Assembly (NCBI GenBank): GCA_002338885.1
Contig: DDJI01000117.1
Location: forward strand, 1 to 13,667
Direction of reading: 5' to 3'
From: Ruminococcus sp. UBA1828
GTDB lineage: Bacteria; Bacillota; Clostridia; Oscillospirales; Ruminococcaceae
DNA length: 13,667 nucleotides
Positions 5,660 to 12,477 of the stretch are shown piece after piece. A model generated the notes under the pieces. The model saw only the letters and a list, made by a program, of their open reading frames with translations. It was not told the DNA's origin and searched no databases. Both the position numbers and the translations under genes were made by a program. Numbering within the stretch: the first letter of the stretch is position 1; each line of letters starts with the position of its first letter.

Positions 5660-6955
5660 ATGATAAAGATATACCGTTACAATACAGTCTCTGACGATAT
5701 GATATTTGCAAGAAGCGAGGGCGGCGCAAATGTCGAGCAAACCGTCAGCGAGATAATACAAAACGTCAGGTTATATAAGGACAAGGCGCTTAAAGAGTAC
5801 TCTGTCAAGTTTGACCACGCGCAAATAGACGACTTTTCGGTGTCGGACGAGGAAATAAACGAGGCAGTCAACTCCGTAGAGCCGGAATTTATAAGGGTTC
5901 TTGAGGAAGCTGCGCAAAACATACGCGACTTCCACTCAAAGCAGATACGCAACTCGTTTATAATATCCGAAAAGGACGGCATTGTCTGCGGACAGAAGAT
6001 AATACCGATAGAAAACGTGGGTCTTTATGTTCCGGGAGGAACGGCGGCATACCCGTCTACGGTGCTTATGGACTCCATCCCCGCAAAGCTCGCAGGATGC
6101 AAAAACCTTGTCATGGTCTCCCCTCCTTCGGCAAGCGGTACCATAAACCCCGTAATACTTGCCGCAGCAAAAATAGCCGGCATAGACAAGGTGTACAAGG
6201 TCGGAGGAGCACAGGCAATAGCCGCGCTTGCATACGGCACCGAAACGATACCAAAGGTTGACAAGATAGTCGGCCCGGGCAACGCATTTGTCGCGGAGGC
6301 CAAAAAGCAGGTGTTCGGCGTGGTTTCGATAGACATGATAGCGGGACCGAGCGAAATACTTGTCGTTGCGGACAAAAACAGCAATCCGGCATACGTTGCG
6401 GCGGATCTTCTCTCTCAGGCGGAGCACGACAGGCTTGCAAGCGCGGTGCTTGTAACGGAGTCGCAGGAGCTTGCCCAAAAGGTAGCGCAGGAGATAGAAG
6501 TGCAGCTTCAGGCGCTCCCAAGATGTGAAATTGCCCGTGCGTCGATAGAGGCAAACGGAAAGATAATAATAGTTGACAGCATTTCTCAGGCTATAGACAT
6601 AGCAAACAGGATAGCTCCCGAGCACCTCGAGCTGGTGATGGACAATCCGTTTGACTATCTTGACCGCGTGAAGAACGCCGGATCGGTGTTTATGGGAAGG
6701 TATTGTCCGGAGGCGTTGGGCGACTACCTCAGCGGGGCAAACCACACCCTCCCCACAAGCGGAACAGCCCGTTTCTCATCTCCCCTTTCCGTTGACGACT
6801 TTGTCAAAAAGACTCAGTACACATATTACACCCGTGAGGCGTTTGAAAAGGTGTATCGCGACATTGCGCTCTTTGCGGACAAGGAAGGTCTGCACGGACA
6901 TGCAAACAGCGCGCTTATAAGGTTTGCAGACGACGGCGCAAATTCCGACAAGTAA
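5660..6955 (+). CDS. hisD: Histidinol dehydrogenase
   Basis: HisD is a zinc- and NAD-dependent enzyme that oxidises L-histidinol in two steps, through histidinal, to L-histidine; these are the last two reactions of the pathway. From the ATG at 5660 the protein has 431 residues, the normal size. Expected residues are present: the zinc-ligand motif QAEHD (Q253, H256), the catalytic pair in APEHLE (E321, H322), the zinc-ligand aspartate in GDYLSG (D355), and EGLHGHANS near the C-terminus (H414). The glycine-rich KVGGAQAIAALAYGT and the VGPGNAFVAEAK stretches are also typical. An in-frame TTG at 5654 would add two residues, but the ATG with AAGGG about 11 nt upstream is preferred. It follows hisG with a 2-bp gap and precedes hisC by 14 bp. 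Confidence 0.97.
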   Translation: MIKIYRYNTVSDDMIFARSEGGANVEQTVSEIIQNVRLYKDKALKEYSVKFDHAQIDDFSVSDEEINEAVNSVEPEFIRVLEEAAQNIRDFHSKQIRNSFIISEKDGIVCGQKIIPIENVGLYVPGGTAAYPSTVLMDSIPAKLAGCKNLVMVSPPSASGTINPVILAAAKIAGIDKVYKVGGAQAIAALAYGTETIPKVDKIVGPGNAFVAEAKKQVFGVVSIDMIAGPSEILVVADKNSNPAYVAADLLSQAEHDRLASAVLVTESQELAQKVAQEIEVQLQALPRCEIARASIEANGKIIIVDSISQAIDIANRIAPEHLELVMDNPFDYLDRVKNAGSVFMGRYCPEALGDYLSGANHTLPTSGTARFSSPLSVDDFVKKTQYTYYTREAFEKVYRDIALFADKEGLHGHANSALIRFADDGANSDK

Positions 6956-6969
6956 AGGACTGTAGCTGA

Positions 6970-8031
6970 ATGAGCAGATTTTTAGTTAGCAAGTATCAAG
7001 ACCTCACCGAGTACACGCCCGGTGAGCAGCCGCGTGATAAAAAATACATAAAGCTTAACACAAACGAATCCCCATATCCCCCGTCAAAGGGCGTGCTTGA
7101 GGCGGTGAACGCATCACAGGCGGCGCTTTTAAGGCTCTACCCCGACCCGACATGCCTTAATCTGAAAGAAAAGCTTGCGGGGCTTTACGGGCTAAAGCGG
7201 GAGAACATATTTGTTTCAAACAGCTCCGACGACGTGCTCAATCATGCGTTTACGGCGTTTGCATCGGATGAAAAGACAGCGTGCTTTGCAGACATAACAT
7301 ACGGCTTTTACAATGTGTTTGCCAAGCTTCACGGCACAAAAACCGCCGTTTTCCCGCTCAAAAGCGACTTCAGCATAGACCCGCATGACTACATGGGCAT
7401 CAAAGACAGCCTTATAGTCATAGCAAACCCCAATGCGCCGACCGGCATGGCTTTAAGTCCCGATGCAATCAAAGAGATCTGCTTAAAAAGTCCCGACTGC
7501 GCAGTGATTGTGGATGAGGCGTATGTTGACTTTGGCGCAGAAAGCTGCGTAGGACTTATAGGAGAGCTTGGCAATTTGATAGTTTGCCGCACATATTCAA
7601 AATCAATGTCTATGGCGGGCGCAAGGCTCGGCTTTGCTATGGCAAGTGCGGGACTGATTTCTGACCTTGAAAAGATAAAATACTCCACCAACCCCTATGC
7701 CGTGAACAGAATAACCCTTGCGGCGGGAGAGGCTGCAATCGACGACATAGACTACTACCGCGAAAACTGCCGCAAAATCATCAAGACAAGGGACGCCACG
7801 GCGCAAAAGCTTAAAGAAATGGGCTTTGAAATGACCGACTCAAAGGCAAACTTTTTGTTTGTCAAAACAGACAGGATGTCCGGAAAGCTCATATTTGAGC
7901 GGCTTCGGGAGAAAGGCATACTTGTGAGAAGGTTTGACGAGCCGAGAATTTCCGATTATCTCAGAATTACCGTCGGCACGCCGGAGGAAATGGATGCGCT
8001 TGCGGATGCGCTCAAGGACATTTTGGCATGA
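6970..8031 (+). CDS. hisC: Histidinol-phosphate aminotransferase
   Basis: HisC transfers an amino group from glutamate to imidazole-acetol phosphate, giving histidinol phosphate; it uses pyridoxal phosphate and has aminotransferase fold type I. The 353-residue protein shows LNTNESPYPPS near the start (29-39), NPNAPTG (153-159), the cofactor-contacting DEAY (182-185), the Schiff-base lysine K211 in TYSKSMSMAGARLGF, and a substrate-carboxylate arginine in LRITVG near the C-terminus. The first motif and the position between hisD and hisB support HisC over related aminotransferases. A weak AAAGG lies 11 nt before the ATG. The gap to hisD is 14 bp and to hisB 24 bp, the widest in the operon. Confidence 0.95.
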   Translation: MSRFLVSKYQDLTEYTPGEQPRDKKYIKLNTNESPYPPSKGVLEAVNASQAALLRLYPDPTCLNLKEKLAGLYGLKRENIFVSNSSDDVLNHAFTAFASDEKTACFADITYGFYNVFAKLHGTKTAVFPLKSDFSIDPHDYMGIKDSLIVIANPNAPTGMALSPDAIKEICLKSPDCAVIVDEAYVDFGAESCVGLIGELGNLIVCRTYSKSMSMAGARLGFAMASAGLISDLEKIKYSTNPYAVNRITLAAGEAAIDDIDYYRENCRKIIKTRDATAQKLKEMGFEMTDSKANFLFVKTDRMSGKLIFERLREKGILVRRFDEPRISDYLRITVGTPEEMDALADALKDILA

Positions 8032-8055
8032 CGAAAAAAGGGAGGATGCACGGAT

Positions 8056-8652
8056 ATGAATTTACCGAGAAAGGCAACAGTAGAAAGAACCACCGCCGAA
8101 ACGGATATTTCGCTTGAGATAAACCTCGACGGAAGCGGCGTGAGCGACATAGATTCCGGCTGCGGCTTTTTAGACCACATGCTCACGCTTTTTTCAAAGC
8201 ACTCAAGAATAGACATATCTCTTCGCTGCAACGGCGACACATATGTTGACTTCCACCACACGGTCGAGGACGTCGGCATATGCTTGGGCGAGGCGATAAA
8301 GTCCGCCTTGGGCGACATGAAGGGAATATGCCGGTTCGGATATATGATACTGCCGATGGATGAGGCGCTCATACTCACCGCGGTTGACATTTCGGGACGT
8401 GCGCAGCTTTGCTGCTCGCTCAACATCCCCGCTCAAAAGGTCGGAAACTTTGACACCGAGCTGTGCGAGGAATTTATGGCGGCGCTTGCAAGGTCGGCGG
8501 AGATATCACTGCACATCAAGCAGCTTGACGGCAAAAACAGCCACCACATCATAGAGGGCGCGTTTAAAAGCCTTGCAAAGAGCATGCGTGCAGCGGTAAA
8601 GATCGACCCCGACGCCGAGGGAGAAATACCCTCCACAAAAGGAGTTCTGTGA
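8056..8652 (+). CDS. hisB: Imidazoleglycerol-phosphate dehydratase
   Basis: HisB removes water from imidazole-glycerol phosphate to give imidazole-acetol phosphate, using manganese bound by histidines in a large oligomer. The 198-residue protein is the monofunctional form, without the fused phosphatase of enteric bacteria. Motifs are GCGFLDHMLTLFSKH (35-49), DFHHTVEDVGICLGEA (65-80) with the paired histidines H67 and H68, the second metal motif SHHIIEGAFKSLAKS (152-166), and the terminal STKGVL. A strong GGGAGG lies 10 nt upstream of the ATG. Its TGA stop overlaps the hisH ATG by one base (TGATG). The phosphatase activity missing here is supplied by hisJ at the end of the operon. Confidence 0.97.
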   Translation: MNLPRKATVERTTAETDISLEINLDGSGVSDIDSGCGFLDHMLTLFSKHSRIDISLRCNGDTYVDFHHTVEDVGICLGEAIKSALGDMKGICRFGYMILPMDEALILTAVDISGRAQLCCSLNIPAQKVGNFDTELCEEFMAALARSAEISLHIKQLDGKNSHHIIEGAFKSLAKSMRAAVKIDPDAEGEIPSTKGVL

Positions 8653-9281
8653 TGATAGCGATAATTGATTACGGCGTGGGAAACCTGTTTTCCCTGAGGG
8701 CAAGCCTTGAGCGAATAGGCGCGGAGGCTGTCGTGACATCCGATCCCGAGCTTATACGCCATAGCGACAGAATAATACTTCCCGGAGTAGGAGCGTTTGC
8801 AGACGCAGCAAAAAAACTGTTTGATTCGGGGCTTGCATCCCTGATAAAGGAGCAGGCAAAAATCAAGCCGCTTTTGGGAATATGCCTCGGGATGCAGCTT
8901 TTGTTCGAGAGAAGCTATGAATTCGGCTGCCACGAGGGCTTAGGGCTTATAAAAGGGGAGGTAAGACCTCTTAGCGAAGTTTTGCCCGAGCATCTTAAAA
9001 TCCCGCAAATGGGCTGGAACAGCCTCACAATAACCAAGCCGCAATGCCCTATATTCAAGTACAGCAGTCAGGGCGACTACGTTTACTTCGTGCACTCCTA
9101 CTACGGCACAGACTGCTCGGACAGCCTTTGCGCATACACCGAGTACGGCGTTCCGGTGACGGCGGCGGTATGGCATGAAAACGTATACGGCTGCCAGTTC
9201 CACCCCGAAAAGAGCGGCGACACAGGCCTGAAAATACTCAAAGCGTTTTCAAATACTTTACCCCAAGGAGCACTTTCATGA
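8652..9281 (+). CDS. hisH: Imidazole glycerol phosphate synthase, glutamine amidotransferase subunit
   Basis: HisH is a class I glutamine amidotransferase that releases ammonia from glutamine and channels it to HisF. The 209-residue protein starts MIAIIDYGVGN. It has the oxyanion segment PGVGAF, the nucleophile C78 in GICLGMQLLF, and the H184 and E186 triad partners in CQFHPEKSG. The ATG at 8652 has AAAGGAG 7 nt upstream and is preferred over an in-frame GTG at 8649. Here hisA lies between hisH and hisF, with hisH and hisA overlapping by 4 bases, so equal output of HisH and HisF relies on the shared transcript. All catalytic residues are present. Confidence 0.97.
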   Translation: MIAIIDYGVGNLFSLRASLERIGAEAVVTSDPELIRHSDRIILPGVGAFADAAKKLFDSGLASLIKEQAKIKPLLGICLGMQLLFERSYEFGCHEGLGLIKGEVRPLSEVLPEHLKIPQMGWNSLTITKPQCPIFKYSSQGDYVYFVHSYYGTDCSDSLCAYTEYGVPVTAAVWHENVYGCQFHPEKSGDTGLKILKAFSNTLPQGALS

Positions 9282-9988
9282 TTATTTTTCCCGCCATAGA
9301 CATCATAGATGGTAAAGCAGTTCGCCTTTACAACGGCGACTACAGTCTGAAAACAGAATACGGCAGTCCGATGGACGTTGCGCTCGACTTTAAAGCGGAG
9401 GGTGCAGAGCACATCCACATAGTCGATCTGGACGGAGCAAAGAGCGGTTTAACGCCGAACATAGAGCTTATATCGCAGATTGCAAAGAAAACAGGCATGT
9501 TTGTGGAGGTCGGCGGAGGAATCCGCTCGATGGAAACCGTGAAAAAGTACCTTGATGCGGGCGTTCAAAGGGTGATCTTAGGAACCGCTGCCGTGACGGA
9601 CAACGACTTCATGTGTAAAGCGCTTTACACTTACGGCGATAAAATAGCCGTGGGCGTTGACATGCTCGACGGCAAGGTCAAAATAAACGGCTGGCTTGAG
9701 GACAGCCGCATGGATGCGTTTGAATTTATGGACAGCTTGGAGCAGGCGGGCGTTAAAACCGTCATATGCACAGACATATCAAAGGACGGAGCGATGCAAG
9801 GCGTAAACCTCGAGCTGTACCGCGAGCTGAAGAACAGATACACAATGAGCGTCACCGCGTCGGGAGGAGTGTCAAGCCTTGGCGACATTTTCGAGCTTCG
9901 TCAGATAGGCGTGGACGCTGCGATAATCGGCAAGGCGTACTACACCGGAGCGATAAGAATCAAGGAGGCAATAGAGGCTGCAAGATGA
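9278..9988 (+). CDS. hisA: ProFAR isomerase (phosphoribosylformimino-5-aminoimidazole carboxamide ribotide isomerase)
   Basis: HisA converts ProFAR to PRFAR by an Amadori rearrangement; it is a half-barrel-duplicated TIM barrel related to HisF. The 236-residue protein begins [17 protein letters not shown] with catalytic D8, has the phosphate-binding EVGGGIRS in the first half, the second catalytic aspartate D128 in AVGVDM, the [11 protein letters not shown] segment (165-175), and the second phosphate site ASGGVSS. These residues favour HisA over HisF. The start overlaps the hisH stop (ATGA), and its own stop overlaps the hisF ATG in the same way. It carries no TrpF-like (PriA) context, since no trp gene is seen nearby. 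Confidence 0.96.
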   Translation: MIIFPAIDIIDGKAVRLYNGDYSLKTEYGSPMDVALDFKAEGAEHIHIVDLDGAKSGLTPNIELISQIAKKTGMFVEVGGGIRSMETVKKYLDAGVQRVILGTAAVTDNDFMCKALYTYGDKIAVGVDMLDGKVKINGWLEDSRMDAFEFMDSLEQAGVKTVICTDISKDGAMQGVNLELYRELKNRYTMSVTASGGVSSLGDIFELRQIGVDAAIIGKAYYTGAIRIKEAIEAAR

Positions 9989-10743
9989 TCACTAAAAGAA
10001 TTATCCCCTGCCTTGACGTAAAGGACGGGCGGGTTGTAAAGGGAGTAAACTTTTCAGGGCTGAGCGACGTGTCGGATCCGGTGGAGCTTGCAAGGATGTA
10101 CAGCGACAGCGGTGCGGACGAGCTTGTGTTTTACGACATAACCGCTTCAAGCGAGGGCAGAAAGATTTTTACGGACATACTTTCGCGCGCTGCGTCAAAC
10201 GTGTTCATACCCTTGACGGTGGGCGGCGGAATAAGCACGCTTGACGACTTTGACAGAGTGCTAAAGTGCGGGGCGGACAAGGTGAGCGTAAACTCCGGAG
10301 CGATAAACGACCCCGACATAATACAAAAAGCCGCAAAGACGTACGGTTCGCAGTGCGTTGTTTTGAGCATAGACGCCAAACGTGCGGACGGCGGATTTAA
10401 GGTGTATGCAAAGGGCGGACGCGTAAAAACAGAGCTTGACGCGGTGTCATGGGCAAAGCGCGGCGAGGACAGCGGCGCGGGAGAGATAGTTTTAAACTCC
10501 ATTGACACAGACGGCGTAAAAAACGGCTTTGACCTTGAAATGCTCAAAGCTGTTTCGGACGCGGTGAACATTCCGGTCATTGCGTCGGGAGGCGCGGGAA
10601 AGCCGGAGGACTTTTTAACGCTGTTCAAGACGCTTGAGAGGGTTGATGCGGGGCTTGCGGCATCGGTGTTCCACTTCGGGCAGATAGACATACGCATGCT
10701 CAAGCAGTACCTCAAACAAAACGGCGTAAACGTCAGAATATAA
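9985..10743 (+). CDS. hisF: Imidazole glycerol phosphate synthase, cyclase subunit
   Basis: HisF uses ammonia from HisH to cleave and cyclise PRFAR into imidazole-glycerol phosphate and AICAR, the latter feeding purine synthesis. The protein has 252 residues, the usual length, and starts [20 protein letters not shown] with catalytic D11; the second catalytic aspartate is D130 in LSIDAKR. Phosphate-binding glycine motifs are TVGGGIS and IASGGAG. The open frame continues upstream to 9766 inside hisA, but homology begins at 9985, where the ATGA overlap with hisA also sits. A 15-bp gap precedes hisIE. Confidence 0.97.
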   Translation: MITKRIIPCLDVKDGRVVKGVNFSGLSDVSDPVELARMYSDSGADELVFYDITASSEGRKIFTDILSRAASNVFIPLTVGGGISTLDDFDRVLKCGADKVSVNSGAINDPDIIQKAAKTYGSQCVVLSIDAKRADGGFKVYAKGGRVKTELDAVSWAKRGEDSGAGEIVLNSIDTDGVKNGFDLEMLKAVSDAVNIPVIASGGAGKPEDFLTLFKTLERVDAGLAASVFHFGQIDIRMLKQYLKQNGVNVRI

Positions 10744-10758
10744 GAAAGGCATGATAAG

Positions 10759-11406
10759 ATGATAACCATTGATGAGCTTAAATTTGACGAAAAGGGGCTT
10801 ATCCCCGCAATAGTCGTGGATGCAAAGACAAAAAAGGTTCTTACCTTGGCGTACATGAACAGGCAAAGCCTTGAGATATCCATGGAACGCGAGCTGACAT
10901 GCTTTTGGTCGCGCTCAAGAAACGAGCTTTGGCTGAAGGGCGAAACAAGTTCTAACTACCAGCACATTGTGAGCATCACAGCGGACTGCGACAGGGATGC
11001 GCTTGTGGTGATGGTTGAAAAGGACGGACCCGCATGCCACACCGGAGCTGACAGCTGCTTTAATGACAAGCTGTACATAAGCGAAAACCGCAGCGAGTTT
11101 GACTACGAGCAGCTTTACGAGCTTATTAAGGGCAGAAAGACAGAGAAAAAAGAAGGCTCATACACCACATACCTCTTTGAAAAGGGGCTTGACAAGATAC
11201 TCAAAAAGGTCGGCGAGGAGTCAACCGAGGTCATAATTGCAGCAAAAGCGATGGACAAGCCCGAGACAATCTACGAGATTGCGGATCTTATATACCACCT
11301 CACCGTGCTGATGGTTGAGGCGGGAATTTCTTTGGAAGATATCAGGGCGGAGCTTGCATCGCGCCACGTCATAGACAAGAAGGTAAAGCAGGAGAAGATG
11401 ACCTGA
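10759..11406 (+). CDS. hisIE: Bifunctional phosphoribosyl-AMP cyclohydrolase / phosphoribosyl-ATP pyrophosphatase
   Basis: This fused 215-residue enzyme carries out steps 2 and 3: the HisE domain removes pyrophosphate from phosphoribosyl-ATP and the HisI domain opens the purine ring of phosphoribosyl-AMP. The HisI part (about 1-108) has the metal-binding series DCDRDAL (76-82), then CHTG (93-96) and C100; C77, C93 and C100 are the expected zinc ligands. The HisE part (about 116-208) shows [15 protein letters not shown] (149-163) and [13 protein letters not shown] (173-185), an all-alpha MazG-like fold. AAAGG lies 9 nt before the ATG. The TGA stop shares one base with the hisJ ATG. Confidence 0.96.
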   Translation: MITIDELKFDEKGLIPAIVVDAKTKKVLTLAYMNRQSLEISMERELTCFWSRSRNELWLKGETSSNYQHIVSITADCDRDALVVMVEKDGPACHTGADSCFNDKLYISENRSEFDYEQLYELIKGRKTEKKEGSYTTYLFEKGLDKILKKVGEESTEVIIAAKAMDKPETIYEIADLIYHLTVLMVEAGISLEDIRAELASRHVIDKKVKQEKMT

Positions 11407-12230
11407 TGGGACTGCAAAATCTTCACACGCACTCTGTGTGGTGCGACGGAGCAGACACCCTCGAGGAGCTTGTCCTTGAGGCAATACGCCTCGGCATGGA
11501 CACCATCGGCTTTTCCTCTCACAGCTACACGCCTTTTGACACGAGCTGCTGCATGACCGACACCGACGGGTACATCGCGCAGTGCTCTGCGCTCAAAAGC
11601 AAATACCGCGGAAAAATAAACATACTTTGCGGCGTCGAAGCCGACTACTACTCCGATACCGCAAGCTATCAGGGAAAGGGCTTTGACTTTGTAATCGGCT
11701 CTGTCCACTATTTGAAGTGCGGCGAAGAATACCTGCCTATAGATGAGTCGGCGCAGATACTTACCGAGGGCGCAAAAAAGCACTTTAGCAGCATGGCGGA
11801 GCTTGTGCGGCAATACTATGCGCTTGAGGCGGATGTCGTGAGAAAGACCGGCTGCGACATAATCGGGCATTTTGACCTGATAACAAAGTTTTGCGACGTC
11901 TGCCCGCAAATAATCGACACCTGCTCGCAGGACTACACAAGCGCAAGAGATCATGCGCTGTCTGCACTCATTAAGACAGGAAAGATATTTGAGGTAAACA
12001 CAGGCGCAATGGCAAGAGGCTACAGGCGTCTTCCCTACCCGGATGCATCCTGCCTCAGGACGATTGCGGAGCGGGGCGGCAAGGTCATGATAACCTCCGA
12101 CTGCCACAAAAAAGAGCAGCTTTGCTACGGTTTTGAGACCGCAAAAGAATTTTTAGTGTCAAACGGGTTTAAGTGCGTATATTTATATAATAACGGGCGG
12201 TTTGAGAGCACAAGCATCGAAAATATATGA
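11406..12230 (+). CDS. hisJ: Histidinol-phosphatase, PHP family
   Basis: HisJ hydrolyses histidinol phosphate to histidinol, step 8 of the pathway, with a cluster of divalent metals. The 274-residue protein has the PHP motifs in order: HTH (H7, H9), D14, SSHS (H39), GVEADYY (E78), GSVHYL (H101), GHFDLI (H155, D157) and SDCHKKEQLCYG (D232, H234). This is the B. subtilis-type phosphatase, unrelated to the HAD-type enzyme fused to HisB in enteric bacteria. Its start overlaps the hisIE stop by one base (TGATG). It is the last gene of the operon. No strong terminator follows immediately; the next convincing hairpin with a T run is in the glmS leader. Confidence 0.95.
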   Translation: MGLQNLHTHSVWCDGADTLEELVLEAIRLGMDTIGFSSHSYTPFDTSCCMTDTDGYIAQCSALKSKYRGKINILCGVEADYYSDTASYQGKGFDFVIGSVHYLKCGEEYLPIDESAQILTEGAKKHFSSMAELVRQYYALEADVVRKTGCDIIGHFDLITKFCDVCPQIIDTCSQDYTSARDHALSALIKTGKIFEVNTGAMARGYRRLPYPDASCLRTIAERGGKVMITSDCHKKEQLCYGFETAKEFLVSNGFKCVYLYNNGRFESTSIENI

Positions 12231-12268
12231 TTTTAAGCCGCCATATCAGGGCAATACGGCGCGCCTGC

Positions 12269-12297
12269 TTGACTTTGTTTTTGCTAAAGTATATAAT
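12269..12297 (+). promoter_or_regulatory. Promoter for glmS
   Basis: TTGACT (12269-12274) and a perfect TATAAT (12292-12297) are separated by 17 bp. Transcription would begin near 12304, about 174 nt before the glmS ATG. This is the best promoter match in the window. Confidence 0.8.
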
Positions 12298-12303
12298 TAC
12301 AAT

Positions 12304-12477
12304 ACAATTATTGTCGCAACGCGGGGTTTTGCATACTTCGCGGGATGGCTGCACTTGCAGTACGGATATTTGCAGCCGCAGTTTGAGTCAATGTTGTATA
12401 CGGTCCGCGCCGCTTGCCTGCATTTTGCATGGAAAAGACCGCGGACTTTTCAATATGCGTGTTTTGGAGGTATTGTC
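12304..12477 (+). promoter_or_regulatory. Structured 5' leader of glmS, unidentified regulatory RNA candidate
   Basis: The leader can fold into three successive hairpins: CGCGGGG (12320-12326) with CTTCGCG (12336-12342, two G-U pairs); GGCTGCA (12347-12353) with TGCAGCC (12371-12377); and GTCCGCG (12403-12409) with CGCGGAC (12440-12446). The sequence TTGCAG occurs twice (12355-12360 and 12370-12375), so the second hairpin could change register. GGAGG for glmS is at 12466-12470. In Bacillota the glmS leader often holds the glucosamine-6-phosphate-activated ribozyme, but I cannot find its conserved cleavage-site and core sequences here. The strand, length and hairpins are seen; a regulatory role is inference. 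Confidence 0.5.
12403..12450 (+). terminator. Terminator-like hairpin inside the glmS leader
   Basis: A perfect 7-bp GC-rich stem (GTCCGCG with CGCGGAC) is followed at once by TTTT (12447-12450). The 30-nt loop contains an inner hairpin: TGCA with TGCA, extended by CC/GG with one bulged base. It lies 16 bp upstream of the glmS ribosome binding site. It could attenuate glmS transcription, or stop his-operon messages that read past hisJ. The T run is short, so termination may be partial. Confidence 0.5.

Noticed and set aside
5936..6745. Long open frame antisense to hisD (about 269 codons)
   Set aside because: It overlaps a gene with full catalytic motifs. The translation is rich in R, C, H and Y, has no recognisable domain and has no ribosome binding site; it is a shadow of codon usage.
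9766..9984. Upstream extension of the hisF reading frame into hisA
   Set aside because: The extra 73 residues are highly charged, out of frame with hisA, and absent from HisF proteins. The ATG at 9985 gives the standard start.
10751..10762. Three-codon mini open frame overlapping the hisIE start
   Set aside because: ATG ATA AGA TGA can be read just before hisIE and overlaps its ATG, but so short a frame is expected by chance.
10131..10883. Open frame of 250 codons antisense to hisF/hisIE
   Set aside because: It spans two genes with clear catalytic motifs on the other strand and has no recognisable domain of its own.
11271..12107. Long open frame antisense to hisJ/hisIE (about 278 codons)
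   Set aside because: Same reasons: no recognisable domain, and complete overlap with genes supported by motifs.
12304..12477. glmS ribozyme in the glmS leader
   Set aside because: The location and length fit, but the conserved sequence around the cleavage site and the core were not found by eye. It was therefore reported as an unidentified structured leader.
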